Source: an uncultured Lachnospiraceae bacterium (GTDB lineage Bacteria; Bacillota; Clostridia; Lachnospirales; Lachnospiraceae). From it: a stretch of 64,000 nucleotides of DNA. Numbering within the stretch: the stretch's first letter is position 1; each line of letters begins with the position of its first letter. The position numbers and the translations under genes are program-made. Positions 50,832 through 60,177 of the stretch are shown piece by piece. The notes under the pieces are model-generated. The model saw nothing but the letters and a program-made list of their open reading frames with translations. It made no database searches and was not told the DNA's origin. Location: NCBI GenBank assembly GCA_910588815.1, contig CAJUQY010000006.1, positions 39,975 to 103,974 of the forward strand. Direction: 5' to 3'.

Positions 50832-52607
50832 TTACTTTTGTTTTTTGATCCAGTTGTCCATGTAGTTTTCTATGGTGGGGAAAGCGCAGGGCCCCATGTC
50901 CAAAAGGAATTTGTGAAATTCCTTCAGATTAAATTTTTCCTCCAGCTGCCTCTCTGCTTTGTCCCTGAGCAGCAGGAATTCCAGATATCCTCCGTAATAT
51001 TTCAGGTAATAAGCCGGTTCGCTGACAATCATATCGTAAAGCTCCTGGACGGCTTCCTCACCCAGGTCTCCGAAATAGCCGGTTAAGAGGCCGCGGACAT
51101 CCTCCGGAGAGGAACCGTTATAGTGGATTTCCAGGTCGATCAGGGCGTGAACCGCGATGGAAATGGAAGAATTCAACCGGTACAGTTTGGCGAGATCCTC
51201 CGACTGGGAGGTCAATTTGTCATTCATGGCATAGGACTCGTGCTCCACGTAAAGTCCCCAGCCCTCCGAATAACCAAGATAAGAGAGCAGGCTCCGGATG
51301 GGGTTGGAAAAGGCTGCCGAGGCATAAACCATCTGATAGAGGTGGCCGGGATAACCTTCGTGGGCCAGGGTGGAAAACAGGGAACTTTCATCGGTGGAGG
51401 AATTATTAATGTAAATGGTGTTCTCGTTCGGAAGATCATAGGGAGGCGTCATATAAAAGGCAGGACTCGTACTCTCCTCCATGTATTCCGGGACGTATTT
51501 GATCTGGTAGGTAGCTTCCACGGGAAGCTCGGGGAAATCCTCCTTCATGGCATCCTTCAGGTAGTCCAGAATGTCTTCCGGCGTCCGATCTTCCGGGATA
51601 ATGCCGTCAAAGCCATCCAGGAGATCGGGAGATCGGCTCATGATCATCATCATTTCCGTCAGGTCCTGCTGGATCTGGTCTTCGATCAGGGCAAGCATTT
51701 CCTCCGGGGTGTGGCCGGATCCGACCATGCTCTTTAACAGGTAGGCGTAATACTCCTCTCCGCCCTCTGTGTGGCAGAGTCCCTGCGTGTTTTTGGCCGT
51801 GCCGCGGACCTCCTGAAGACAACGGCCGATTTTTTTATAAGAAGGAATAATCTGTCCCTCCAGGATCTCACGGTTTTTTTTCACATATTCCGTTTTCTCG
51901 GAATCAGACAATTCCTCGAGTTTTTCCAGCCGTTCTTCAAAGGAGGTGAGGAAAATATTGTTTTCCCCGGCATTTAAGAATTCCTGAATGCTCTCAAACA
52001 CATCGTCGATGGTGCTGTCCGGCATGGCATAACCCATTTTGGAACGGGTTTTTTCCAGGGTGATCAGAGAGTCCACATAGGCCGGCATAAGCTCCAGAAT
52101 CGCAAGATAATCCTGCACATCCCGTTCCCTGCGGAAGGTGTATTCTGCCAGAGTGATGGAAAAGTTGGACTGGAAACCCATGATGGGGGAAAAGGGTTCG
52201 TAGAAATAATAGAAATCCTCTCCCTCCAGCGCGGTTTCCAGATATTCCTCCAGCACGTCATAGGTAAGCCTGTCGTCTTCCGGAAGGAGTTTGTAGTCAA
52301 TATCCTTCAGCTGCGCGAGCACATCACGGGTATCGGCGTAATTCTCTTTTTCCGAATCGGCACTGACCGTGGGCAGGACTATGTCGTATTTGTCAATCCC
52401 GCGTTCTTCGGGATAGGCCAAGGTATAATGCAGATTAATGGTATTGCCGAGGAGCTCCGACCGGAACAATTCTTCGGAGAACTCTGTAAACCGCTCATGT
52501 TCATCCTTTGCGGCCTGCGGTGCCTGGCCCGTGCCGCAGCTTAAAGTGCAGACGGACAGGACGGCGGCCAGGAGAAGCGCAAGCAGACGGGTGCTTCGTT
52601 TTTTCAT
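50832..52607 (-). CDS. DUF885 peptidase-like lipoprotein
   Basis: Start ATG 52607 has GGAGAGAGG upstream; a longer in-frame start at 52649 is less likely. The 591-residue product has a signal peptide with lipobox LSC (after VLSVCTLSC), so the Cys is lipid-anchored. The helical DUF885 body includes the zinc-binding HEGYPGH, then YSEGWGLYVEHESYA with the second metal Glu. Predicted secreted metallopeptidase of the M2/M32-like (DUF885) group; substrate unknown. A strong minus-strand neighbour of the PH/EF-hand gene, possibly co-transcribed. Confidence 0.85.
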   Translation of the reverse strand: MKKRSTRLLALLLAAVLSVCTLSCGTGQAPQAAKDEHERFTEFSEELFRSELLGNTINLHYTLAYPEERGIDKYDIVLPTVSADSEKENYADTRDVLAQLKDIDYKLLPEDDRLTYDVLEEYLETALEGEDFYYFYEPFSPIMGFQSNFSITLAEYTFRRERDVQDYLAILELMPAYVDSLITLEKTRSKMGYAMPDSTIDDVFESIQEFLNAGENNIFLTSFEERLEKLEELSDSEKTEYVKKNREILEGQIIPSYKKIGRCLQEVRGTAKNTQGLCHTEGGEEYYAYLLKSMVGSGHTPEEMLALIEDQIQQDLTEMMMIMSRSPDLLDGFDGIIPEDRTPEDILDYLKDAMKEDFPELPVEATYQIKYVPEYMEESTSPAFYMTPPYDLPNENTIYINNSSTDESSLFSTLAHEGYPGHLYQMVYASAAFSNPIRSLLSYLGYSEGWGLYVEHESYAMNDKLTSQSEDLAKLYRLNSSISIAVHALIDLEIHYNGSSPEDVRGLLTGYFGDLGEEAVQELYDMIVSEPAYYLKYYGGYLEFLLLRDKAERQLEEKFNLKEFHKFLLDMGPCAFPTIENYMDNWIKKQK

Positions 52608-52728
52608 AACCTCTCTCCTTATATATTGTGTTTTTATAACCATATTCATTAAAAGGATAGAATAGTCGTCCAGCCTTTATTATAGACGATGGAGGAAGAA
52701 AAGCCAAGAGTTTGTTGGAACATATCAC

Positions 52729-52758
52729 TTGATGAAACCACAGATTCTGTAGTATAAT
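52729..52758 (+). promoter_or_regulatory. Putative metG promoter
   Basis: TTGATG at 52729-52734 and TATAAT at 52753-52758 are separated by 18 bases, 33 bases before ATG 52792. No T-box or SAM riboswitch motif was seen in the leader. Confidence 0.65.
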
Positions 52759-52791
52759 GAAAAACAGTTTATTTTTGTGGAGGGAGAAACC

Positions 52792-54768
52792 ATGGCAAAG
52801 AAACCTTACTATATGACAACGGCGATTGCCTACACGTCCGGCAAGCCGCATATCGGAAATACTTATGAGATCGTCCTGGCGGACAGCATCGCCCGCTACC
52901 GGAGAGAGCAGGGCTACGACGTATTTTTCCAGACGGGAACGGACGAGCACGGACAGAAGATCGAGTTGAAGGCGGAGGAGGCCGGCGTGACACCGAAGGA
53001 GTTTGTGGACCGGGTGGCCGGGGAGATCCGGCGGATCTGGGACTTGATGGATACTTCTTATGACAAATTTATCCGGACCACCGATGCGGACCACGAGATC
53101 CAGATCCAGAAGATATTCAAGAAGTTCTATGACCAGGGAGATATCTACAAGGGCTATTATGAAGGGCTCTACTGCACGCCCTGTGAAGCCTTTTTCACGG
53201 AGTCTCAGCTTGTGGACGGGAAATGTCCCGACTGCGGCAGAGAGGTGAAGCCGGCGAAGGAGGAGGCATATTTCTTTAAGATGAGCAAGTATGCCCCGGC
53301 GCTCATTGAGCATATCAACGCCCATCCGGAGTTCATTCAGCCGGTATCCAGAAAGAATGAGATGATGAACAATTTCCTTCTTCCGGGCCTTCAGGATCTG
53401 TGTGTGTCCAGGACATCCTTCAAGTGGGGGATCCCCGTGGACTTTGACCCGAAGCATGTGGTCTATGTGTGGCTGGACGCACTCAGCAACTATATTACCG
53501 GGATCGGCTATGACTGTGACGGGGAGAGCAGCGGACAGTTCAAGAAATTCTGGCCGGCGGATCTGCATCTGATCGGAAAGGATATCATCCGCTTCCACAC
53601 CATCTACTGGCCCATTTTCCTGATGGCTTTAGGGCTTCCGCTCCCGAAGCAGGTGTTCGGCCATCCCTGGCTCTTACAGGGGGACGGCAAGATGAGCAAA
53701 TCCAGGGGGAATGTGCTCTACGCCGATGACCTGGTGGATTATTTCGGCGTGGATGCGGTGCGGTATTTTGTGCTCCATGAGATGCCCTTTGACAATGACG
53801 GCGTAATCTCCTGGGAGCTTTTGGTGGAGCGGCTCAATTCCGACCTGGCCAATACCCTCGGCAATCTGGTGAACCGGACGATCTCCATGTCCAACAAGTA
53901 TTTCGGCGGTGTGGTGGAAAATACCAAAGTCACGGAGCCTGTGGACGAGGAACTGAAAAAGGTGGCCTGTGAGACGGCAAAGAAGGTAAGCGCCAGGATG
54001 GACGAGCTGCGGGTGGCCGATGCCATCAGCGAGATCTTTGTGCTGTTCAAGCGCTGCAATAAATATATCGACGAGACTATGCCCTGGGCCCTCGCCAAGG
54101 ACGAGGAGAAAAAGCCCCGGCTGGCGACCGTGCTCTACAACCTGGTGGAAGGTATCTGCATGGGCGCAAGCCTTCTGGAATCCTTCATGCCTTCCGCTTC
54201 AAAGAAGATTCTGGCGCAGGTGAACGGGGAGAAGCGGAGCCTGGAGGAGCTTGCAGCCTTCGGCCTTTATCCCTCTGGTAACAAAGTGACGGAGAAGCCG
54301 GAGATCCTTTTCGCCCGTCTGGATGTGAACGAGGTCCTGAAGGATGTGGAGGAAAAATTCGGGAAGACGGCGGATGAGAAGGCAGGGGAAGGATCGGAAA
54401 CCGGAAAGGCGGAGGAGGCCGGGATGGATATCCAGGCGAAGCCGGAGGTTTCCATCGAGGATTTCGGGAAGCTTCAGTTCCAGGTGGGTGAGGTCGTTGC
54501 CTGCGAGGCCGTGAAGAAATCCAAGAAGTTGCTCTGCTTCCAGGTGAAGGTGGGGAGCCGGGTGCGCCAGATCGTCTCCGGCATCAAAGCCCACTATTCG
54601 CCGGAGGAAGTCGTCGGCAAAAAGGTCATGGTCATTACCAATTTAAAGCCGGCTAAGCTGGCGGGCCTCCTTTCGGAGGGGATGCTCCTTTGCGCCGAGG
54701 ACGCCGAAGGAAATCTGGCCCTCATGACGCCGGACAAGGATATGCCGTCAGGGGCGGAAATTTGTTAA
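52792..54768 (+). CDS. metG: Methionyl-tRNA synthetase
   Basis: Start ATG 52792 has GGAGGGAG upstream. The 658-residue class I enzyme has TTAIAYTSGKPHIGNTYEI (HIGH-like HIGN), a Cys4 knuckle (CTPCEAF, then CPDCGREVKP) in the insert, DGKMSKSRGN (KMSKS), and a C-terminal tRNA-binding (EMAP-like) domain with FGKLQFQVGEVVACEAVKKS. Length and domains are complete. It starts the metG-DUF4867-tatD-rsmA run. Confidence 0.97.
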   Translation: MAKKPYYMTTAIAYTSGKPHIGNTYEIVLADSIARYRREQGYDVFFQTGTDEHGQKIELKAEEAGVTPKEFVDRVAGEIRRIWDLMDTSYDKFIRTTDADHEIQIQKIFKKFYDQGDIYKGYYEGLYCTPCEAFFTESQLVDGKCPDCGREVKPAKEEAYFFKMSKYAPALIEHINAHPEFIQPVSRKNEMMNNFLLPGLQDLCVSRTSFKWGIPVDFDPKHVVYVWLDALSNYITGIGYDCDGESSGQFKKFWPADLHLIGKDIIRFHTIYWPIFLMALGLPLPKQVFGHPWLLQGDGKMSKSRGNVLYADDLVDYFGVDAVRYFVLHEMPFDNDGVISWELLVERLNSDLANTLGNLVNRTISMSNKYFGGVVENTKVTEPVDEELKKVACETAKKVSARMDELRVADAISEIFVLFKRCNKYIDETMPWALAKDEEKKPRLATVLYNLVEGICMGASLLESFMPSASKKILAQVNGEKRSLEELAAFGLYPSGNKVTEKPEILFARLDVNEVLKDVEEKFGKTADEKAGEGSETGKAEEAGMDIQAKPEVSIEDFGKLQFQVGEVVACEAVKKSKKLLCFQVKVGSRVRQIVSGIKAHYSPEEVVGKKVMVITNLKPAKLAGLLSEGMLLCAEDAEGNLALMTPDKDMPSGAEIC

Positions 54769-54865
54769 TATATCCATGAGTATAAAAGTTCCGGACGGCA
54801 GCCGTGCGGAGCGCGGAAGCCGCCGGTCTTTACTTATATACATTATTCTAATAAGGAGAAGGTTT

Positions 54866-55480
54866 ATGGAGATCAAAAAGGTAACAGACAAAGCGTTTCA
54901 GAAGTATGGGGCAGTGATCGGAGGAATGGATTTTTCAGGGCTTTTGGCCTGGGGGAAGACCACGCCGGCACCGGACGATGTGGTCTACGAGCCGTCCGTC
55001 AAGGAGGCGGAGGCTCTTGACATTGCGGGGGATATCAGCCGTCAGGTTTATGGGGAGATGCCCATCCAGATAGGCTACTGCAACGGGAAGAACCACAAAT
55101 GTGACACATTGGAATATCACCGGGGTGAGGAGCTTGACATTGCGGTGACGGATCTGATTGTGGTCTTAGGGAGCCGCAAGGATATGGAGAGCCTGACTTC
55201 CTTTGACTTGGCGAAGGCGGAAGCCTTTTTGGTGCCTGCGGGAACGGCTGTCATGCTTTACAGCGATACCCTGCATTATGCGCCCTGCAGTGCAGGAGAT
55301 GGCGTGTTCCAGTGCATTATCGTGTTGCCGGAGGGAACCAATTTCCCCAGCGAGCAGGAAAATGTGAAGAAGACGGAAGAGGATAAGCTGCTCTGCATGA
55401 AGAACAAATGGGTGCTGACCCATCCGGAGAGCGGGGAGGACTTTTATCCCGGCCTGAAGGGTGATGTTATTCTGGTGTAA
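54866..55480 (+). CDS. DUF4867 family protein
   Basis: Start ATG 54866 has AAGGAG upstream. The 204-residue protein looks like a cupin-fold sugar-isomerase relative: QIGYCNGKNHKCDTLEYHRG has the His/Glu pattern, and TAVMLYSDTLHYAPCSAGDG carries a second set. DUF4867 occurs in Lachnospiraceae carbohydrate loci, but here it lies in the metG-tatD-rsmA run. Function not established. Confidence 0.8.
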   Translation: MEIKKVTDKAFQKYGAVIGGMDFSGLLAWGKTTPAPDDVVYEPSVKEAEALDIAGDISRQVYGEMPIQIGYCNGKNHKCDTLEYHRGEELDIAVTDLIVVLGSRKDMESLTSFDLAKAEAFLVPAGTAVMLYSDTLHYAPCSAGDGVFQCIIVLPEGTNFPSEQENVKKTEEDKLLCMKNKWVLTHPESGEDFYPGLKGDVILV

Positions 55481-55515
55481 AGCGTCGGCTGTTTGTGGTG
55501 GGAAGAGGTGACCCC

Positions 55516-56328
55516 ATGATTTTTGACACACATGCCCATTATGACGACAGGGCGTTTGACGGGGACCGGGAGGAGCTTCTCGGTTCCCTTGAAGGACAAG
55601 GGATTGGCAGGGTGGTGAATATTGCCTGCAGTCTGCCCTCCATCCGGCGAACAATTGAGCTGGCGGAGAAATATTCTCATCTGTATGGGGCGGCAGGGGT
55701 TCATCCCACAGATACCGGGGAGCTTTGCGAGGAAAATTTTGACGAGATCAGGCAGGCTCTTGCCCACCCGAAGATAGTGGCTCTGGGGGAGATCGGCCTG
55801 GATTATCACTGGGACGAGCCGGGGCGGCCAATTCAAAGAAAATGGTTTGAACGGCAGCTTGATCTGGCGGGGGAGACCGGGATGCCGGTGGTGCTCCACA
55901 GCAGAGAGGCGGCGAAGGATACTCTGGAGATGGTGAAAAGCGCCGGGGGAGCAGATATTTCCGCCGTGATGCACTGTTTCTCCTACGGTGTGGAGCTGGC
56001 CAGAGAATATCTGGATATGGGACATTATCTGGGCGTCGGCGGGGTGCTCACCTTTGCCAATGGCCGAAGATTAAAAGAGGTGGTCTCCTATATGCCCATG
56101 GACCGGCTTCTTCTGGAGACGGACTGCCCTTATCTGGCTCCGGTCCCTTTCCGGGGAAAACGGAATTCTTCCCTGAACCTTCCCTACGTGGTAACGGCCA
56201 TTGCGGGACTTAAAGGGATTTCGGAGGAAGAGGTGGAGCGGATCACCTGGGAAAATGCCTGCCGTTTTTACCGGCTTTCGCCGGAAAAAGGGGAGCCCTG
56301 CGGCCGGTTCGCTGAGGAAAAGAGGTAA
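55516..56328 (+). CDS. tatD: TatD family metal-dependent DNase/hydrolase
   Basis: Start ATG 55516 has GAGGTG upstream. The 270-residue TIM-barrel has the metal motif FDTHAHYDD, the EIGLDYHWDEP region, VLHSREAAKDTLEM, HCFSYGVELA and ETDCPYLAPVPFRGKRN. TatD family members are 3'-5' exonucleases and deoxyribonucleases. Adjacent to rsmA, as in many Gram-positives. Its stop lies just four bases before the rsmA start. Confidence 0.94.
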   Translation: MIFDTHAHYDDRAFDGDREELLGSLEGQGIGRVVNIACSLPSIRRTIELAEKYSHLYGAAGVHPTDTGELCEENFDEIRQALAHPKIVALGEIGLDYHWDEPGRPIQRKWFERQLDLAGETGMPVVLHSREAAKDTLEMVKSAGGADISAVMHCFSYGVELAREYLDMGHYLGVGGVLTFANGRRLKEVVSYMPMDRLLLETDCPYLAPVPFRGKRNSSLNLPYVVTAIAGLKGISEEEVERITWENACRFYRLSPEKGEPCGRFAEEKR

Positions 56329-56332
56329 GACC

Positions 56333-57199
56333 ATGGCGGAGCTTGGAAATCCAAGGAATACCATAGAGATCATTCAGAAGTACGGCTTCGTTTTCCAGAA
56401 GAAATTCGGGCAGAATTTTCTTATTGATACCCATGTCCTTGACAAGATTATCCGTGCGGCGGGGATTACGAAGGAGGATTTTGTCCTGGAGATCGGGCCG
56501 GGCATCGGAACCATGACCCAATATCTGGCAGAGGCGGCGGGGAGTGTGTGCGCCGTGGAGATCGACAGGAATCTGATTCCGATCCTCTCGGAAACTCTGT
56601 CGGATTATGAGAACGTGTCCGTTCTCAATGAGGACATTCTGAAGGTGGATGTGGCAGCTCTTGCCAGGGAGAAAAACGGCGGGCGCCCCATCAAGGTGGT
56701 GGCGAACCTGCCTTATTATATTACGACACCGATCATCATGGGGCTTTTCGAGAACCATGTGCCTCTGGAGAGCATTACGGTCATGGTGCAGAAGGAAGTG
56801 GCCGACCGGATGCGGAGCGGTCCGGGCAGCAAGGATTACGGGGCGCTTTCCCTGGCGGTTCAGTATTATGCCAAAGCTTATCTGGCTGCCAATGTGCCGC
56901 CAAACTGCTTTATGCCGAGGCCAAAGGTGGGTTCCGCAGTTATCCGTCTGACCTGCCACAGGGAGCCGCCGGTGAAGGTGAAAGACGAGAAGCTTATGTT
57001 CCGGCTGATCCGGGCTTCCTTTAACCAGAGACGGAAGACCCTGACAAACAGCCTCGGCAATTCGCCGGAGACTGCCTTTACGAAGGAGGAGGTTGCGGCG
57101 GTTCTCGAGGAGATGGGACTTTCCGTCACCGTGCGGGGGGAGGCGCTCGATCTTTCGCAGTTTGCGGAGCTTGCGGATCGCCTGGCAAACAAAATGTAG
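56333..57199 (+). CDS. rsmA: 16S rRNA dimethyladenosine transferase
   Basis: KsgA/RsmA dimethylates A1518 and A1519 of 16S rRNA. Start ATG 56333 has AGAGG upstream. The 288-residue protein has KKFGQNFLID, the SAM-binding LEIGPGIGTMTQYL, and the catalytic NLPYYITTPI, plus the C-terminal RASFNQRRKTL. Length is typical. It is the last gene of the metG-DUF4867-tatD-rsmA run before an unknown membrane protein. Confidence 0.96.
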   Translation: MAELGNPRNTIEIIQKYGFVFQKKFGQNFLIDTHVLDKIIRAAGITKEDFVLEIGPGIGTMTQYLAEAAGSVCAVEIDRNLIPILSETLSDYENVSVLNEDILKVDVAALAREKNGGRPIKVVANLPYYITTPIIMGLFENHVPLESITVMVQKEVADRMRSGPGSKDYGALSLAVQYYAKAYLAANVPPNCFMPRPKVGSAVIRLTCHREPPVKVKDEKLMFRLIRASFNQRRKTLTNSLGNSPETAFTKEEVAAVLEEMGLSVTVRGEALDLSQFAELADRLANKM

Positions 57200-57289
57200 G
57201 CAGGTGAAGATTATCCCTGTGGCAATAGCTGCGAGGATTTGTACCGGGAGAAAATTGCTCTGGTTCAGTTGGATAAAGGAAGAGAAAAA

Positions 57290-58273
57290 GTGGGAAAAGG
57301 AAAGCGGATAAAGAGACAAGCGGTGCTTTTGCCCGTGGCCGCCGCTGCTGTGGTGATCGGACTTCTGATTTTTGTGTTACTCCGTTCTTCTGACTCGTCG
57401 GCTGGAACTGTCAATATCAATGTTCAGAAAATAGCAGTTGATGGCTGGAGAAAGATGGACCTTGCAGAATTGGAAAATCTCTATGAGGGAACGGTCACAT
57501 CCAATGAAACAGCTCCCTTTGCGGTTATTGTCGGCAGCAGAGACGATAAGGACGTTACACCGAGAATGGTATATATGGAAAACGGAAAGGGTACGGTGAG
57601 AGTTTCCTGGGAGGATGCCCTGGATCCATCTGAAGCATACAGGCCCATCGGGTATATGGAAGGAAGACAGCTTGACGAGTCAGAGATCAGCCGCATTACC
57701 TGTGAGGTGAGGGATTATTATGACTGGAAGCCGGATACGGCCTGTACGTTCGACATAGAGGCAGAGCTTTCCGGCGGGGACTGCGGCTTTCTCTGTTTTG
57801 AGGTACGGAATAACCTGACGGACGAGGTGTCCGCAAACTGCTGGATGCCCGTTATTGACGGAAAAGGAAGCTATCTGTACCTGCTATCCGGTCTGGCTTT
57901 AAATACCAGAGGGGCGGAGGCATCCGTCACGCCGAAGCTGTTCTGCCCGGCCAAGCCGCTTGAGGAGACGGATTATACTCTGGGAGAGTTTTCCGTGGAA
58001 CGGGAAGAGGGAATGTATTATACAGAGCTTCAAGGGCGCAGGGATATCACCCTTTCCGGTCAGAAGAATGTTCTTATCCTCTATACCAGCCGCTTGAAGG
58101 CCGATGAAAAGGGAAGACCTGGAGAGCTTATGCGGGATCAGGCACTTCTTGCTCACGGAACCGGCAGCCTTATCACTTATCTGATTGTTGATACAGACGA
58201 GAAAGGCTTTGAGCCAGAGTATGAATTTGAAATTATCGGATATGCGGAGTTGGAAGAACCGGCATCATCCTGA
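57290..58273 (+). CDS. Unknown membrane-anchored protein
   Basis: The preferred start is GTG 57290 with AAAGGAAGAG upstream. The 327-residue product has a basic N-terminus, one membrane segment (AVLLPVAAAAVVIGLLIFVL) and an extracytoplasmic beta-rich region (CEVRDYYDWKPDTACTFDIE, TYLIVDTDEKGFEPEYEFEI). A Cys-Cys pair may form a disulfide. No catalytic motif was seen. It follows rsmA but may have its own promoter. Family not recognised. Confidence 0.75.
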   Translation: MGKGKRIKRQAVLLPVAAAAVVIGLLIFVLLRSSDSSAGTVNINVQKIAVDGWRKMDLAELENLYEGTVTSNETAPFAVIVGSRDDKDVTPRMVYMENGKGTVRVSWEDALDPSEAYRPIGYMEGRQLDESEISRITCEVRDYYDWKPDTACTFDIEAELSGGDCGFLCFEVRNNLTDEVSANCWMPVIDGKGSYLYLLSGLALNTRGAEASVTPKLFCPAKPLEETDYTLGEFSVEREEGMYYTELQGRRDITLSGQKNVLILYTSRLKADEKGRPGELMRDQALLAHGTGSLITYLIVDTDEKGFEPEYEFEIIGYAELEEPASS

Positions 58274-58344
58274 CGGAAGGCACCCGGAAAACGTACCGAG
58301 GCAAGCTGCCTGGCAGTACGTTTTGACGGGACGCCGGAATAGCT

Positions 58345-59718
58345 CTACTGAACTTTAGGAAGTTTGCCGCGGCAGGCGGCAAGCTCCTCATCCGTAGGGA
58401 TGTAATCGCTCATTTGGCCGTCGTGGAATTTTTCATAAGCCACCATATCAAAATAACCGGTACCGGTGAGGCCGAAGACGATGGTCTTCTCTTCGCCGGT
58501 TTTTTTGCATTTATTTGCCTCATCGATGGCGATGCGGATCGCATGGGAGCTTTCCGGCGCGGGCAGGATGCCTTCGATTCTTGCAAAATATTCTGCCGCC
58601 TCAAACACCTCTGTCTGCTTCACGCTGACCGCCTCCATCATTCCCTGATGGTACAGTTCGGACAGGGTGGAGCTCATACCGTGATAGCGCAGACCGCCCG
58701 CGTGGTTGGCGGAGGGGATGAAGTCGCTGCCCAGTGTATACATTTTGGCAAGGGGGCAGACCATTCCCGTGTCGCAGAAGTCGTAGGCATACACGCCTCT
58801 GGTAAAGCTGGGACAGGATGCCGGTTCCACGGCGATGATGCGGTAGTCTGCCTCGCCGCGGAGCTTTTCACCCATAAAGGGGGCGATCAGGCCGCCCAGG
58901 TTGGAGCCGCCTCCGGCGCAGCCGATGATGATATCGGGTTTAACGTCGTATTTGTCCAGAGCTGTTTTGGCCTCCAGGCCGATGACAGACTGATGGAGAA
59001 GCACCTGGTTGAGCACGCTGCCCAGCACGTAGCGGTAGCCGTCGCTGGATACTGCCTTTTCCACGGCTTCGGAGATGGCGCAGCCAAGGCTTCCCGTGGT
59101 ACCCGGATGTTCGGCAAGGATCTTTTTTCCCACCTCGGTCTCCGCGGACGGCGACGGCGTGACCGACGCGCCGTAGGTGCGCATCACCTCCCTGCGGAAG
59201 GGCTTCTGTTCATAGGAGCATTTTACCATATATACTTTGCAGTCGAGGCCGAAGTAGGAGCACGCCATGGAGAGGGCGGTTCCCCATTGGCCGGCGCCGG
59301 TTTCGGTGGTCACACCCTTAAGCCCCTGCTTTTTGGCATAGTATGCCTGGGCAATGGCAGAATTCAGCTTGTGGCTGCCGCTGGTGTTGTTGCCCTCAAA
59401 TTTGTAATAGATTTTGGCCGGTGTGCCCAGCTTTTTCTCCAGGCAGTAAGCGCGGACCAGAGGGGAGGGGCGGTACATCTTATAGAAATTGCGGATGTCC
59501 TCCGGGATCTCAAAGAACGGCGTGCTATCGTCCAGTTCCTGTGTGACCAGCTCCTCGCAGAAAACGCCTGCAAGTTCTTCTGCCTTCATGGGACTGCCGG
59601 TGCCGGGATTTAAGAGGGGCGCCGGCTTCTGCTTCATGTCGGCGCGCAGGTTATACCATGCCTTCGGCAGCTCGTCCTCATTCAGATATATTTTGTAAGG
59701 GATTTTGTTGGTTTGCAT
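58345..59718 (-). CDS. trpB: TrpB-like (TrpB2) tryptophan synthase beta chain
   Basis: Start ATG 59718 has AGGAGGTAAC upstream, giving 457 residues; a longer frame to 59835 has no ribosome site. It is the long TrpB2 type: PSPLVRAYCLEKKLGTPAKI, the PLP-lysine in NNTSGSHKLNSA (Lys117), GAGQWGTALSMACSYFG, GCAGGGSNLGG and the late HAGGLRYHGMSS. TrpB2 often lies apart from the trp operon and may condense indole with serine. The T-box upstream senses tRNA-Trp and supports a tryptophan role. Confidence 0.93.
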   Translation of the reverse strand: MQTNKIPYKIYLNEDELPKAWYNLRADMKQKPAPLLNPGTGSPMKAEELAGVFCEELVTQELDDSTPFFEIPEDIRNFYKMYRPSPLVRAYCLEKKLGTPAKIYYKFEGNNTSGSHKLNSAIAQAYYAKKQGLKGVTTETGAGQWGTALSMACSYFGLDCKVYMVKCSYEQKPFRREVMRTYGASVTPSPSAETEVGKKILAEHPGTTGSLGCAISEAVEKAVSSDGYRYVLGSVLNQVLLHQSVIGLEAKTALDKYDVKPDIIIGCAGGGSNLGGLIAPFMGEKLRGEADYRIIAVEPASCPSFTRGVYAYDFCDTGMVCPLAKMYTLGSDFIPSANHAGGLRYHGMSSTLSELYHQGMMEAVSVKQTEVFEAAEYFARIEGILPAPESSHAIRIAIDEANKCKKTGEEKTIVFGLTGTGYFDMVAYEKFHDGQMSDYIPTDEELAACRGKLPKVQ

Positions 59719-59798
59719 TGTGGTTACCTCCTGTGATTTTGATTGTGTTTTTGGCTGCCGTTTCTCAGTTGAAGGAGCTTCAGGTTCCGGTGTGCATA

Positions 59799-60112
59799 TA
59801 AAAAACGCCCTCAACAGAAAGAAACATTCTGTCAAGGACGAATAGATACTGTTCCAGTAACGACACTACCCGCGGTGCCACCTTGATTCACGGCATGACC
59901 CGTGCACTTAGCGGGATACCAGCATATCCCCGGCATTTATACGCTTGCCTGCAGCGTCGCAGAATACTCTGTGAAAACTCACATTTGACTGCGCCCTCAG
60001 CGGTCCATTTGACAACTTGTTTCTCACCTGACTCTCAGCATCACAGGCTCTCTGTAAAGGCATCATTGCCGTTATCTCCGCTTCAACGGTTTGAAGTATT
60101 AAATTCCTGTTC
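59799..60112 (-). promoter_or_regulatory. T-box riboswitch, tryptophan-specific
   Basis: On the minus strand the leader holds the conserved T-box sequence GGTGGCACCGCGG at about 59883-59871, then a terminator with CGTCCTTGACAGAA paired to TTCTGTTGAGGGCG and T6 near 59799. In stem I, the specifier loop carries TGG (60007-60005) followed by ACC, so the tRNA is Trp. The element would turn on trpB when uncharged tRNA-Trp accumulates. The AGAGA-like sequence in the lower stem I is present (GCGGAGATA). Confidence 0.9.
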
Positions 60113-60141
60113 ACTATAACACTATTATCCGAATGTGTCAA
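60113..60141 (-). promoter_or_regulatory. Promoter of the T-box/trpB transcript
   Basis: On the minus strand, TTGACA (60141-60136) and TATAGT (60118-60113) have perfect 17-base spacing, just before stem I. Confidence 0.8.
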
Positions 60142-60177
60142 TAGTCCGGCAGTAAAAAGTTTTTTCCGAAAGTTTAT

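Noticed and set aside
58414..59613. Plus-strand open frame (399 codons) opposite trpB
   Set aside because: Antisense shadow; trpB carries the PLP motif and the T-box in front of it.
59719..59835. Upstream extension of trpB to 59835
   Set aside because: It would overlap the T-box terminator; the ATG at 59718 has a strong ribosome site.
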